Of a DNA stretch of 64,000 nt, positions 44,101 to 53,131 are shown piece after piece (position 1 is the stretch's first letter; the number at the start of each line of letters is the position of its first letter). A program made the translations under genes and the position numbers. This DNA comes from Filomicrobium insigne (GTDB taxonomy: Bacteria > Pseudomonadota > Alphaproteobacteria > Rhizobiales > Hyphomicrobiaceae). Under the pieces are notes generated by a model. That model worked only from the letters and a program-made list of their open reading frames with translations. It was not told the DNA's origin and did not search any database. The DNA lies in NCBI RefSeq assembly GCF_900104305.1, contig NZ_FNJC01000001.1:496001-560000 (forward strand), read 5' to 3'.

Positions 44101-44719
44101 AAAGCCAGCCGTATCTCTGGACGAGGTGCCCGATGATCCTCCAACGCCAACGCCACTCATTGCGCAGCCGGATTACCGGTTCTTGCGAGGTACGCTGACG
44201 CATGCGCTCTTAGAGCATCTCCCCTTGGTGCCGGAATACAGACGACCGGAAATGGCGGAGCGCTATCTCACTTTGCGTGGGGCAGATTTGCCGCCTGGTG
44301 TGCAAAGCAGCATCATTTCAGAGACGCTGGCCATTTTGAATGATGCACGCTTTGCACCGTTGTTCGGCCCCCGCAGCCGCGCAGAAGTCGCGATTGCGGC
44401 AGATATTCCGCGCCCCGATGGCAAGGGCCCAACGTTGCGACTGACGGGCAAGATCGATAGGCTCGCGGAGGTTGGCGACGATCTTATGATCGTCGACTAC
44501 AAGTCCAACCGGACGGCTCCCGACGATGTCACGGACGTGGCTGAAACCTATCTTTTGCAGCTTGCTGCCTACCGTCTGGCGCTCACATCTATTTATCCTG
44601 GAAAAAAGCTTAGGGTGGCCCTCCTGTGGACATTCGGCCCGCGCATCCTCGAGATTCCGGACGCTCAGGTTGCACAGGCTGAATTACGACTTTGGGAACT
44701 GTCTGCGACCTCATCTTGA
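41144..44719 (+). CDS. addA: Double-strand break repair helicase-nuclease AddA
   Basis: A 1191-residue UvrD-family helicase fused to a nuclease. The Walker A motif VSANAGTGKTHVLTMR, LTYTKAAAAEM, the motif II block HILVDESQDTSPAQWN, VGDEKQSIYSFQGA, MTVHASKGLEAPIVFL and YVAMTRARDRLYIAG cover the superfamily 1 helicase motifs in order. Near the C terminus LMIVDYKSNRTAP is the PDDEXK nuclease core. AddA starts inside the addB stop codon (TAATG), so the two subunits are translationally coupled. It unwinds and cuts broken DNA ends for recombination. Length is normal for the family. Confidence 0.95.
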   Translation: MLSNVVAELESTSRRQSQASDPSVSAWVSANAGTGKTHVLTMRTLRLLLAGTAPERILCLTYTKAAAAEMSTRVFDRLSEWVTATGSDLDASLKKLLGRTPTDEERARARTLFTRAIETPGGLKVQTIHAFCERLLQRFPLEAGVPPGFSTLDDDLGRLLKREAIDGTLREAVKHNDRRIGQALKTAIAYAAEDRFDKVLSEAIAARDWLLAAIDRTSRMDAEDAEAAFAAADLDLRTAIGVRRKGRVSDIEKDMAEVLSSGTLGRIVEVWSQGKSTDVKIAEALAQAKGAKDIRGTLGGFQRAFLTSTGGPRARIATKAIQDTEPGLCDQLTDARDKFAKLDTERKGLACVEATVALMVLASDVLQRYSDAKARRAALDFDDLIEKTARLLGAGSGGAADWVLYKLDGGIDHILVDESQDTSPAQWNVVETLAREFYSGEGAREDVRTLFAVGDEKQSIYSFQGAAPEMFAQKGKQFSDMSKTAGQTWHSVELDLSFRTVEPILNAVDRVFANPGRTPGLGSIGAEIRHAAARVGHGGLVEIWPTETPEDADTTDAWIPLGEKAAVAPADKLASRIARTIKSWLEAGERLVSQDRPITPGDILILVSKRRPFAAPMVAALKALGIPVAGADRMELNDQLAVQDLVALGDFVTLPDNDLALANVLKSPMFGLDDDDLFDLAYKRSGSLWRSLIEAQGRDARYLEAASLLKGWRQRADFQPPFEFFAQVLDRDGMRRRLLARLGTEAADPLDEFLNLAISYDDDAAPSLTGFLTWLRSGQRQVKRDMEQGSNEVRVMTVHASKGLEAPIVFLADTCRGAASGPDKEPLITISPSQKAPPLRAWRIKGASQIEAVQSARTAKARADLEEQNRLLYVAMTRARDRLYIAGFEGKNGRHDNCWYDIICDGLAELSDEFNDAEGRLIRRVSSSQAAPVEKAKTESSGAVANVPMPEWAPRAPARDAVVSLPLAPSKLTPYDVDEAGDPEPGKPAVSLDEVPDDPPTPTPLIAQPDYRFLRGTLTHALLEHLPLVPEYRRPEMAERYLTLRGADLPPGVQSSIISETLAILNDARFAPLFGPRSRAEVAIAADIPRPDGKGPTLRLTGKIDRLAEVGDDLMIVDYKSNRTAPDDVTDVAETYLLQLAAYRLALTSIYPGKKLRVALLWTFGPRILEIPDAQVAQAELRLWELSATSS

Positions 44720-44830
44720 CGCCTCAGGGCCAGACACCTACTTATCGACGAACTGAAGTCTTGCGTCTTTTCTGGCGCCGTGGGGGCGTGTCCTACGCCC
44801 GCGCAATTAATCCAACTGGAGAATCGATAC

Positions 44831-45157
44831 ATGGCCGTGACCGTTTCCGACACCACGTTCGACGAGGTTGTTCTGAAGTCCGATAAGCCGGTACTCGTCG
44901 ACTTCTTCGCCGAATGGTGCGGCCCTTGCAAGGCAATGGCACCCGCGCTCGAGCAGGTCGCCGAAGCCCTGAAGGACAGCGTTACCGTGGTGAAGGTTGA
45001 CGTCGACCAAAGCCCCGGCATCACGCAGAAGTACGGCATTCGCGCCATGCCGACACTGATGTTGTTCCGGGGTGGAGAAGTTGCGGCGCAGCACGTTGGG
45101 GCGCTTACGCAGCGCGCTTCTCTCGAGAAGTGGCTGAACGCGTCAATCGCCGCGTAA
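44831..45157 (+). CDS. trxA: Thioredoxin
   Basis: A 108-residue classical thioredoxin: VLVDFFAEWCGPCKAMAPALE carries the WCGPC redox site and IRAMPTLMLFRGGE the cis-proline. It reduces disulphides of cytoplasmic enzymes. The frame is open to 44780, but ATG 44831 (MAVTVSDTTF) fits the family and follows a TGGAGAA site. It is 111 bases after addA and ends at a strong terminator shared with the convergent folC gene. Confidence 0.97.
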   Translation: MAVTVSDTTFDEVVLKSDKPVLVDFFAEWCGPCKAMAPALEQVAEALKDSVTVVKVDVDQSPGITQKYGIRAMPTLMLFRGGEVAAQHVGALTQRASLEKWLNASIAA

Positions 45158-45178
45158 GTTACATCCGGCGTTACCTTG

Positions 45179-45211
45179 AAAAGGCCGCGTACGATAAGTG
45201 CGCGGCTTTTT
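45179..45211. terminator. Bidirectional terminator between trxA and folC
   Basis: AAAAGGCCGCG and CGCGGCTTTTT form an A-tract/T-tract flanked hairpin with a core GCCGCG/CGCGGC stem and an 11-base loop, between two convergent genes. It can serve both strands. Confidence 0.8.
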
Positions 45212-45221
45212 CATTCGGGGA

Positions 45222-46565
45222 TTAGTTTGATTGGGCTTCGACGCCCTCCTGCAAGGCCAGAACTTGGCCCGCAAGATACAAGGATCCACAAATCAACACG
45301 CGTTTGGGACCGGGATGCAGGCGCTCGATGGTTGCGAGCGCGGCAGGGACAGAGCTTTGCTCTTCCGCCGAGATCCCCGCAGAACGTGCTGATTCGGCAA
45401 CGGCCTGAGGCGTATGCGGTGCCTCATGGGCGCCGGGAATAGGAACCGAGTAAATCTGGCGCGCAAGGCCGCGGAAATTCGCGACGAAGCCGGTCACGTC
45501 CTTCAAACCCATCATTCCCAATACGAGATAGAGTGGGCGTGGACTGCGCTCCTCCAGATCGGCCAGAGCCTGAGCGATCATTGCCCCAGCAGCTGGATTA
45601 TGGCCGCCATCCAGCCAGAGTTCCGATCCTCTGTGCAGCATATCCGGGAGCGGACCATCATGGAGCCGTTGCATGCGGGCCGGCCAAACGGCGTTCATCA
45701 CCCCCTGCTCGATGGCTTCCTCTGACAGCGCGAAGCGCGGCATTTCCAGCGCGGCTGTCACGGCCGTCGCGGCATTGACGATCTGGTGCGGGCCGATCAG
45801 GCTCGGCATCTGCAGGTCCAAAAGCTGTTCATGACGCTGCACCACCAGCCGGCCACGCTGTTCGTAGGCATCGAAATCACGTCCCCACGCGATCATCCGG
45901 CTGCCTACACGCTCGGCCGTTTCCCCAATTGCGGACAGAGCCTCGTCGGGCTGCATGGAGACGACAACCGGAACACCTGGTTTGATAATACCTGCCTTTT
46001 CGGTCGCGATCTGAGCCAGCGTGTCGCCCAGCTTGTCAGCGTGATCCAGCGAAATCGGCGTGATGACAGAGATTTCGGGTTTGGCGATCACATTGGTGGC
46101 GTCGAGCCGACCGCCAAGGCCTACTTCCAAAAGGAGAATGTCCGCTGGATTCTCAGCATATGCGAGGAACGCAGCAGCGGTCGTGATCTCAAATTGCGTG
46201 ATGTCATCGCCATTGTTAACGGCCTGTGTCCGGCTCAGAACGTCCACGAGATCGGCTTCAGAGATCGCCTGCGCCGGTTCACCAGAACGCCCAGCCAACG
46301 TGATGCGCTCATGGAACCGAACAAGGTGCGGTGACGTGTAGACGTGAGCGCGCAGGCCCGCTGCCTCGAAGATGGACCTCAGGAACGCCGTCGTAGATCC
46401 CTTGCCGTTGGTGCCGGCAACATGGACGACGGGAGGCAATCGCTTGTGGGGATCTCCGAGCTTGGCCAAAAGGCGTTCAATCCGCCCCAAGGACAGATCG
46501 ATCAGTTTTGGGTGCAGAGACTTCAACTCGGCAAGGAGTTGCGTGCTTCTGGAGTTCTCGCTCAT
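45222..46565 (-). CDS. folC: Bifunctional folylpolyglutamate/dihydrofolate synthase
   Basis: The 447-residue enzyme adds glutamate to dihydropteroate and to folates. The Mur-ligase-type P-loop VVHVAGTNGKGSTTAFL, HLVRFHERI, ILLLEVGLGGRLDATN, ITPISLDHADKLG and LDGGHNPAA are all present. The frame is open upstream to 46655, but the ATG at 46565 (MSENSRSTQLLAEL) gives the usual N terminus. It is the last gene of the trpA-accD-folC group on the minus strand, an arrangement common in alphaproteobacteria, although a gap of about 215 bases separates it from accD. Confidence 0.95.
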   Translation of the reverse strand: MSENSRSTQLLAELKSLHPKLIDLSLGRIERLLAKLGDPHKRLPPVVHVAGTNGKGSTTAFLRSIFEAAGLRAHVYTSPHLVRFHERITLAGRSGEPAQAISEADLVDVLSRTQAVNNGDDITQFEITTAAAFLAYAENPADILLLEVGLGGRLDATNVIAKPEISVITPISLDHADKLGDTLAQIATEKAGIIKPGVPVVVSMQPDEALSAIGETAERVGSRMIAWGRDFDAYEQRGRLVVQRHEQLLDLQMPSLIGPHQIVNAATAVTAALEMPRFALSEEAIEQGVMNAVWPARMQRLHDGPLPDMLHRGSELWLDGGHNPAAGAMIAQALADLEERSPRPLYLVLGMMGLKDVTGFVANFRGLARQIYSVPIPGAHEAPHTPQAVAESARSAGISAEEQSSVPAALATIERLHPGPKRVLICGSLYLAGQVLALQEGVEAQSN

Positions 46566-46781
46566 CTGGTGCCCACGCCGGTTTTCTTGCGCGCTGGAGT
46601 TTCCGAGCTGCGGCTGAACCGCCTTGTTATGACTTTCGTCCTGTGGCCTTCTCAAGGTGAGATCGCACTTTCACCTGCCACATCTATATGCGCTCGCATA
46701 GTGAAATAGTGCCAATCGAAAAAATCTATTTGTGAGAAGGCTAGGCTTGTCCCCGCGATGCGACGATGAGCATTCCCTCTA

Positions 46782-47894
46782 TCAAGCGTCCGATTTCGGA
46801 GGCTGAGCCTGTGTTTGCTCGGCTGCTTTCTCGGACTTTTGCGCCTTGGTGCCCGTACGTTTCGGCTCGAAACGCTCAGCCTCCGTCACCGGTTCGGCTT
46901 CGACCACACTCTCGGCTTCATTTTGGGAAGCGGCAGGATCCTCAATGCGCTCATTAGGCGCTACAGCGTCAGCCTTGGCATATGCTTTCCCATTCATACG
47001 CTTAGGGGCAGCTGGGGCTTTCTCTCGCTCTGCCTTGTCCAAGGCGGGCTTCATCAGGAGCCTGCAAACGCGGGCGATGGTTGCTCGCAATTTGTGACGA
47101 TGCACGACCATGTCGATCATGCCATGCTCAAGTAGATATTCGGAGCGTTGGAAGCCTTCCGGAAGCTGTTCGCGGATCGTTTGCTGGATCACGCGCGGCC
47201 CAGCGAAGCAAATCAATGCGCCCGGCTCAGCAATATGAACGTCGCCCAGCATCGCATAGGACGCGGTTACACCCCCTGTCGTGGGGTCGGTCAGGACGAC
47301 AATGTAAGGCAGTTTGGCGTCTCGCAGCGCCTGAACGGCAATGGTCGTGCGCGGCATTTGCATCAACGACATGATGCCTTCCTGCATGCGCGCTCCACCC
47401 GATGCTGCGAACAGAATGAAGGGCGTTTTTCGCTCTACGGCACGCAACATACCGGCGATGATGGCCTCACCAGCTGCCATGCCGAGAGAGCCTGCCATGA
47501 ATCGGAAATCTTGTGCAGCGGCCACAACATTCTGGCCGTCGAGCAGGCCTTCGCCGACGACAACAGCATCATCCAACTCCGTCGCGGACTTGGCATCCCG
47601 CAAACGGTCCGGGTAGCGTCGGCCATCACGGAATTTGAGCGGATCAGTCGCCGCACCGGGAACCGGCACTTTTTCATAAACGCCCGCGTCGAATAGCATT
47701 TTCATGCGATCGACGGCGCTCACACGCTCATGATAGTCCGACCCAGGAAAGACGAACTGATTGGCTTCCAGATCCTTATGGAACACCATGTTCCCCGTTA
47801 CCGGGCATGTGCGCCACAGGTTGTCCGGCACCTCGCGCTTCGTGGTTAAGAAGCTGCGGATTTTGGGGCGGACGACGTTGTTAATCCAGTTCAC
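46782..47894 (-). CDS. accD: Acetyl-CoA carboxylase carboxyltransferase beta subunit, with degenerate zinc finger and long tail
   Basis: A 370-residue AccD. The crotonase-like core is clear: [40 protein letters not shown] and [18 protein letters not shown]. AccD with AccA transfers CO2 from carboxybiotin to acetyl-CoA, the first step of fatty acid synthesis. Two things differ from E. coli. The N-terminal four-cysteine zinc ribbon keeps only one cysteine ([12 protein letters not shown] ... FVFPGSD), as in other alphaproteobacteria. After the core, about 80 residues (from roughly 290) are charged and Lys/Ala/Glu/Pro rich, probably disordered. It lies between trpA and folC on the same strand. 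Confidence 0.95.
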   Translation of the reverse strand: MNWINNVVRPKIRSFLTTKREVPDNLWRTCPVTGNMVFHKDLEANQFVFPGSDYHERVSAVDRMKMLFDAGVYEKVPVPGAATDPLKFRDGRRYPDRLRDAKSATELDDAVVVGEGLLDGQNVVAAAQDFRFMAGSLGMAAGEAIIAGMLRAVERKTPFILFAASGGARMQEGIMSLMQMPRTTIAVQALRDAKLPYIVVLTDPTTGGVTASYAMLGDVHIAEPGALICFAGPRVIQQTIREQLPEGFQRSEYLLEHGMIDMVVHRHKLRATIARVCRLLMKPALDKAEREKAPAAPKRMNGKAYAKADAVAPNERIEDPAASQNEAESVVEAEPVTEAERFEPKRTGTKAQKSEKAAEQTQAQPPKSDA

Positions 47895-48047
47895 GCTAAA
47901 CGGCTCCTCGCTTATTGGAGCATATGGGTTGACGGTCTTTCAAATCCTAGCACGGCTTTATCCTGACTCTTAGCCGATCCCTCTAGATAAGGTAACGCAA
48001 GTGCGACATCGTCGCCTGGCCGGTTTACGGCCTCTAGGTCACAAGCT

Positions 48048-48059
48048 GCAATATATTGC
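48048..48059. promoter_or_regulatory. 12-bp palindrome GCAATATATTGC
   Basis: A perfect palindrome in the 184-base gap between trpA and accD, 20 bases past the trpA stop. It may be a regulator site for accD; no matching known operator was recognised. Confidence 0.25.
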
Positions 48060-48078
48060 CAGATTGTCGCGACCAAAC

Positions 48079-48900
48079 TCAGTTACGCAGAGCCGCGCTT
48101 AGATCCCTCACAAGATTCAAGACGGCTGGTACCGTCCCGTCAGTTGCTCCACCCTTATCGTCAAGGCTCTGCGCGATGGCCGTGACAAGTGCTGAACCGA
48201 CCACGACGGCATCGGCCCCCTTCGCCAAGGCTTTGGCTTGTTCGCCCGTGCGAACTCCGAAGCCCACCGCAACCGGCAATTTCGTTGAAGCTTTAATGCG
48301 CGCTACCTGTGCGTGCACTTCGTCAACAACTGGCGCGGCGGCGCCGGTAATACCGGTAATGGACACATAATAGACGAAACCTGATGTATTGGCGAGGACC
48401 GCGGGCAAACGGTGTTCATCTGTTGTGGGGGTCGCCAGACGGATGAAGTTCAGTCCCCGCTGGATGGCCGGCAGACAAAGCTCTTCGTCAGCTTCGGGTG
48501 GAACATCGACGACAATCAGTCCATCCACGCCAGCGGCCTTCGCGTCATCGAGGAAGCTTTCCGCAGGATAGACGTAAATAGGGTTGTAGTATCCCATCAA
48601 AACGATTGGCGTATCGGCATCCTGCTTGCGGAAGTCTGCGACCAATTCAAGCGTCTTCTTCATGGTCTGGCCAGATTTCAGCGCACGTAGTGAAGAGGCC
48701 TGAATTGCAGGGCCATCGGCCATTGGGTCAGAAAATGGCATACCCAACTCGATGATGTCAGCACCTGCTTCAGGAAGACCTGACAGGATGCGACGTGCGG
48801 TTTCCAGGTCGGGATCACCTGCGCTTACGAAGGTTACGAGTGCTGCTCGGCCTTCCTGATTCAGCGCTGCAAAGCGTTTGTCGATGCGTGTTTCGGTCAT
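48079..48900 (-). CDS. trpA: Tryptophan synthase alpha subunit
   Basis: A 273-residue TIM-barrel protein that splits indole-3-glycerol phosphate and passes indole to Trp[15 protein letters not shown] contains the family start, [19 protein letters not shown] holds the catalytic glutamate and aspartate region, and [14 protein letters not shown] plus [16 protein letters not shown] form the phosphate site. It lies on the same strand as trpB but is separated from it by about 4.2 kb that encodes two unrelated proteins. In most relatives trpF, trpB and trpA are directly adjacent. Confidence 0.97.
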   Translation of the reverse strand: MTETRIDKRFAALNQEGRAALVTFVSAGDPDLETARRILSGLPEAGADIIELGMPFSDPMADGPAIQASSLRALKSGQTMKKTLELVADFRKQDADTPIVLMGYYNPIYVYPAESFLDDAKAAGVDGLIVVDVPPEADEELCLPAIQRGLNFIRLATPTTDEHRLPAVLANTSGFVYYVSITGITGAAAPVVDEVHAQVARIKASTKLPVAVGFGVRTGEQAKALAKGADAVVVGSALVTAIAQSLDDKGGATDGTVPAVLNLVRDLSAALRN

Positions 48901-49088
48901 GTTTCGTGTATATCAATTATGGCGGGACGATACTGCGGGATTGCAGCGGCGCGGCGTCGATTTGCGGGAAAAGCAACCCGAAATTCGGGGGCATGCGGCC
49001 AATTCGCGACCGTCGTTTCCCTCCCTTAGCACTCCCGGAAGGTTAGTGGTAGAAAGAAGTGCGCGGACCGTACCTCCGGCCACAAATC

Positions 49089-51602
49089 TCAGGCCGAACG
49101 TAGCTCACTGTGCTTCAGAGACGCGACGCGCGCAGCTTCCATTTGTCCGTTCATCGCACCTAGCCGACCGTGAAACGTATTCACGAAATCATCGCGCAGC
49201 CACGTTTCGAGCTGCAGCGCGTCCATCGGCTGCGCAAAGAGATATCCTTGGCCTCCGACGCACTCGTTCATACGCAGAAATTCCGCCTGCTCGCAGGTCT
49301 CAATTCCTTCAGCAATAACGGAGAGATTTAGCTGCCGCGCCATCGCAATGATGGATGTCACAATCGCCACGCTGTTGGAGTCAGAGGGCAAGTTATGCAC
49401 GAAAGAACGGTCAATCTTGAGATTTTGGAACGGCAGCTTCGATAGATACAACAACGAAGAATAGCCCGTACCAAAATCATCGATCGAAACCGAGGTGCCT
49501 AACGCATTGAGCTCGCCCAACGTCTTCTCGACAACATCGAAGTCGTCAATGAGCATTGTCTCAGTAATCTCAAGTTCCAGCGCGCAAGGCTTCAAGTCTG
49601 TTTGCTCAAGTATGTTTTTTATTTTTTCGACAAACAGCGGGTCCTTAAATTGCCTCGCAGCGACGTTTACGGCGATTTTGACGTTGGTCAGCCCGCCCTG
49701 CCGCCAACGCGCAGCTTGCGTGCAGGCCTGGCGCAGCAAACGTTCTCCAAGCTCAATGATAATCGGCGAAGTTTCGGCGATCGGAATGAATTTATTCGGC
49801 GGCACCTGGCCTAAAACCGGATGCTCCCAACGCGCCAGTGCTTCAAGGCCAATCAGTGCGCCGCTCTTGAGGTCGATCTGCGGCTGATAGACCAACGAGA
49901 ATTCGTCCTTCTGGATACCGAGAGCCGCGTCTCGTTCCAGAATTTGTTTTTCGCGGATCAACTCGTGCAATTCTTCGTCATATATTTCACACGTCGCGCG
50001 ACCGGATTGCTTCGCTTGATACAGCGCATGATCTGCCTTGATGAAAAGCTCATCCGAGTCGGATGCGTGCTGAGGGAAGCAGCTCACGCCAATACTCGAA
50101 GAGGTGGCGATGCTCTTGCCATCGATATACATCGGGAGCCGAACGGCCTCCGCGATACGATCGGAGACCTCAGCGATTTCACGCACATCCGAGACCTTCC
50201 GGAATACGATCGCTAATTCGTCGCCGCCCAGCCGGCCGACGATGTCGTCCTCGCGCACGCATGCAGCAATTCTCCGCGCCGCCTCGCGAATTACGGAGTC
50301 CCCGACAGGATGCCCATAGGTGTCGTTGATCGTCTTGAACTTATCGATGTCGAGGATCGCGAGCGCCATGGTTCCATTGGCGATTCGCGCTTCACTCACA
50401 TACTGCTGGAGACGCGCCTGAAGTTTTCGGCGGTTGGGGAGCCCCGTGAGGGTATCGTAATGTGCTAGATGCGCGATACGCGCCTGAAAACGGCGTTGCT
50501 CCACGGCGATCCCAACGAGATGCGATATCGTCCGAAAGAATTCGAGTTCGGCATCGGTCGGTTCACGCGGCTCGCGGTAGTAAAGGGCAATTGTGCCCAG
50601 AACCTCATCGTCGGAAGAGATTACCGGCAGCGACCAACATGCGCGAAGGCCGGTTCGCGCCACGAGGTCACGGATACCGGCCCAATACGGATGAGTTAAC
50701 ACATCCGATACGATCACAAGTTCTCGCGTGTAAGCAGCGGTTCCGCATGACCCCACGCCGTGCCCGATCTGAACTCCGTTAATTGAGTTCCTAAAAAACT
50801 CGGGAAGGCTGGGGGAGACACCGTCCTTAAAGCGGGTGCCGGATTCATCCAGTAGCAAGATGGAGCAGACGGTATCCGGCTTCAATCGCTCAACAGATTG
50901 GACGAGTGTCAGAAGCACCTGCTTGAGCGGCATTCCTGTCGCAAGCTGCTCAAGTACGACGCTCCGGCTATTTTGGAGATCTTCAGCCCATTGCCTATTT
51001 CGGATGTTGCGCCACACGAGCGCGCCGCAAAACGTACTAATCAACGTTACGAAACCCAAGAGCCCGAGGAAGGCGAACATGCTGCGCCGTTCGAGTTCCA
51101 CAGCACGTTCGGTTAGGTCAATTTTGACGTTGACGGCCCCTTTGTAACCCGCGGTGCTTTCGATGGGAACGTAGGCCTCAGCGACAAGGCGGGGCCTGGA
51201 TTCGCCACCCTCGTATTCAATGAGTTCGGTGTAGCTCTTGTCATTACGGATGGCGGCTTGCACGTGATCCGTTGGAATGCTCAGGCGGAAATCTCCTGAC
51301 CATGAGGAGAATGCAACCGCACCGCGTTCATCGAGGATTTGATAATTGAGGACATTGCCGGTTGCCGTCGCAAAATCAAACGTCATCCGGTCTTCGTTGG
51401 TGATGAGGCCCGCCGATAGGAGGCCATCCAGCCCTCGAAGATTATTCTCCAGGTATTGCGCCCAGTGTACAGCCGTATACCGCCCCTCCTTCTTGAGGAT
51501 GAAATGACGGGCTTTGCCCAGCGCAACCCAGCTTGCTGCGACTGCCGCGACAATCACAATCAACGTAGACAGGAGTAGTTTGGCGTCTTGGCTCAACCTC
51601 AT
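49089..51602 (-). CDS. Membrane GAF-GGDEF-EAL cyclic-di-GMP protein
   Basis: An 837-residue signalling protein. Two membrane helices (about residues 10-28 and 170-195) flank a periplasmic sensor region of about 140 residues. A GAF domain (about 220-375, SVERLKPDTVCSILLLDESG ... GSCGTAAYTRE) follows, then a GGDEF domain whose site reads VGRLGGDELAIVF, with GGDEL in place of GGDEF (an often active variant). The EAL domain has LIGLEALARWEHP and DDFGTGYSSLLYL. It probably adjusts c-di-GMP in response to a periplasmic and a cytoplasmic signal. It is inserted between trpA and trpB, and no partner gene is obvious except the downstream-encoded TRAP binding protein. Confidence 0.93.
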   Translation of the reverse strand: MRLSQDAKLLLSTLIVIVAAVAASWVALGKARHFILKKEGRYTAVHWAQYLENNLRGLDGLLSAGLITNEDRMTFDFATATGNVLNYQILDERGAVAFSSWSGDFRLSIPTDHVQAAIRNDKSYTELIEYEGGESRPRLVAEAYVPIESTAGYKGAVNVKIDLTERAVELERRSMFAFLGLLGFVTLISTFCGALVWRNIRNRQWAEDLQNSRSVVLEQLATGMPLKQVLLTLVQSVERLKPDTVCSILLLDESGTRFKDGVSPSLPEFFRNSINGVQIGHGVGSCGTAAYTRELVIVSDVLTHPYWAGIRDLVARTGLRACWSLPVISSDDEVLGTIALYYREPREPTDAELEFFRTISHLVGIAVEQRRFQARIAHLAHYDTLTGLPNRRKLQARLQQYVSEARIANGTMALAILDIDKFKTINDTYGHPVGDSVIREAARRIAACVREDDIVGRLGGDELAIVFRKVSDVREIAEVSDRIAEAVRLPMYIDGKSIATSSSIGVSCFPQHASDSDELFIKADHALYQAKQSGRATCEIYDEELHELIREKQILERDAALGIQKDEFSLVYQPQIDLKSGALIGLEALARWEHPVLGQVPPNKFIPIAETSPIIIELGERLLRQACTQAARWRQGGLTNVKIAVNVAARQFKDPLFVEKIKNILEQTDLKPCALELEITETMLIDDFDVVEKTLGELNALGTSVSIDDFGTGYSSLLYLSKLPFQNLKIDRSFVHNLPSDSNSVAIVTSIIAMARQLNLSVIAEGIETCEQAEFLRMNECVGGQGYLFAQPMDALQLETWLRDDFVNTFHGRLGAMNGQMEAARVASLKHSELRSA

Positions 51603-51734
51603 GGCGTGCAGCCTACGGTCAAATTATTATTTATTTCCTTGATCCCAAAATCCAATACACTTGTACCGATGCATGAACATCTCAAAGGAAACTTTCAATG
51701 AGCCACTTTTATTGAAATTCGATTAAATTTCACA

Positions 51735-52886
51735 TTAGCTGTAATTCAGGCGCAGGCCTTTGATCATGTCTGGGGTTACATATCCGAGGCTATTAGACAT
51801 CATATAATCCAATTGAATTTTGAATATGTGCGCCGCTTTCGGCCCCTTATTGGCCCAGGCAAACCATCGAGGTATCGCGAGTCTCGTAAACCTCTCGACA
51901 TCCTCCTGGCCAAGCCGATTGATTGTCGACCCCGCTTCTGCAAATTTTTTCCACGCCGCGACATCAGCCGCCTGGATCGTTGCGTGGTGGAAGTCCGAAT
52001 AGCAGCGCAGCTCTGACTCGATGAATTTCTTCAAATGGTCAGGCAGCTCATTCCAGCGCTTCATGCTCACAGTGAGATCCATAAGGTCCACCGACTGGTA
52101 GATTGATGGGTAACCGGGCGGCCCCATGGATATGTATTTCGTCACATCCTGCAGGCCCAGCGCGTAGTTGACGGAAGGTCCGACGTAGTCCGCTGCGTCG
52201 ATGACGCCGGAACGCAGCGCTTCAACGATCTCGCTACCCGGTATCATTGTCGTTGCAGCTCCCGCCGCCTGAAATACCTCGGCTACAATGCCACCGGGCA
52301 TGCGTATCTTGCGACCGCGGAAATCATCAATCGATCTGATGGGTACCCGGGAGTGGATGATGTTGGGGCCATGTTGGATGGGCCCGACATAAAACATCCC
52401 GTGCTCGGCGAAGGCTTCGCGGGCCAGTTCCAGCCCTCCAAGCCCATAGAAGAAGACATCCCACTCGTTAGCGTGTCGCATGGCCAACGGGTACGAACAG
52501 AGAAAGACAGCCGTCGGCATGCGCCCAGCCCAATAGAGCGTGAACGAGTTCATCGCATCCAAAGTGCCGTCCCTGAGTGCGTCGAAGAGCTGGAAGCCGC
52601 CGACGAGTTCTTCCGCCGCAAAGGGATGGAATGCAAGCTCACCGCCCGTCTTTTCGACGATGCCGTTACACCAGTCCTCGAAGATCTGAAGACCGATGCC
52701 GGCCGGCCATGACGTCTGGACCCGCCACGTGGTGCCAACTTCTCTACCTGAAACCACCGCGGGGGCCTTGATGTTGGCAACCCTATCTTGCTTGGCTCCG
52801 CGAGAACTCGATCCGCCAACAAACCCGGCTACGGAGGCTGTCGCCAATCCGACGGCGGAACCGGCTAAGAACGTTCGTCGTTTCAT
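51735..52886 (-). CDS. TRAP transporter solute-binding protein (DctP family, Tat-exported)
   Basis: A 383-residue protein with a twin-arginine signal (MKRRTFLAGSAVGLATASVAG), followed by a DctP-type ligand-binding fold: WRVQTSWPAGIGLQIFEDW, the RIPGG-like region KIRMPGGIVAEVFQAAGAAT, and SVNYALGLQDVTKYI. Members bind carboxylates, keto acids or taurine-like compounds for Na+-driven uptake. The DctQ and DctM membrane subunits are not nearby, so this is an orphan binding protein that may feed a distant transporter or act as a sensor input to the adjacent GGDEF-EAL protein. A GTG at 52895 is an alternative start. The flanking gaps are AT-rich. Confidence 0.9.
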   Translation of the reverse strand: MKRRTFLAGSAVGLATASVAGFVGGSSSRGAKQDRVANIKAPAVVSGREVGTTWRVQTSWPAGIGLQIFEDWCNGIVEKTGGELAFHPFAAEELVGGFQLFDALRDGTLDAMNSFTLYWAGRMPTAVFLCSYPLAMRHANEWDVFFYGLGGLELAREAFAEHGMFYVGPIQHGPNIIHSRVPIRSIDDFRGRKIRMPGGIVAEVFQAAGAATTMIPGSEIVEALRSGVIDAADYVGPSVNYALGLQDVTKYISMGPPGYPSIYQSVDLMDLTVSMKRWNELPDHLKKFIESELRCYSDFHHATIQAADVAAWKKFAEAGSTINRLGQEDVERFTRLAIPRWFAWANKGPKAAHIFKIQLDYMMSNSLGYVTPDMIKGLRLNYS

Positions 52887-53037
52887 GGGCACCACTCAAC
52901 GCCAAAACTTAAAATACAATATTTAGAAATTCATTTTTATAAATTTTTACCGACTGCTATTCGGAAACCAATAATCAAATCCGCCAATCTTCCTCCCTAT
53001 TGCGGGGAATAAACAATCAGATACTCAAAAAATATTA

Positions 53038-53077
53038 AGCTCGAGTTGCATTTTCAGCAACCCGAGCTCAATTTTTT
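53038..53077. terminator. Bidirectional hairpin terminator downstream of trpB
   Basis: AGCTCGAGTTGC and GCAACCCGAGCT pair over 12 bases with one A-C mismatch and a 7-base loop. A T-run follows on the plus strand (CAATTTTTT), and a T-rich tract (TAATATTTTTT) follows on the minus strand. It lies 55 bases past the trpB stop and would end the trpF-trpB transcript before the inserted genes. Confidence 0.75.
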
Positions 53078-53131
53078 GCATCAAGGATCGTGTCTTCGAT
53101 CTTTTTAGCGAATGCCTTTCTGAGGCAAGGT

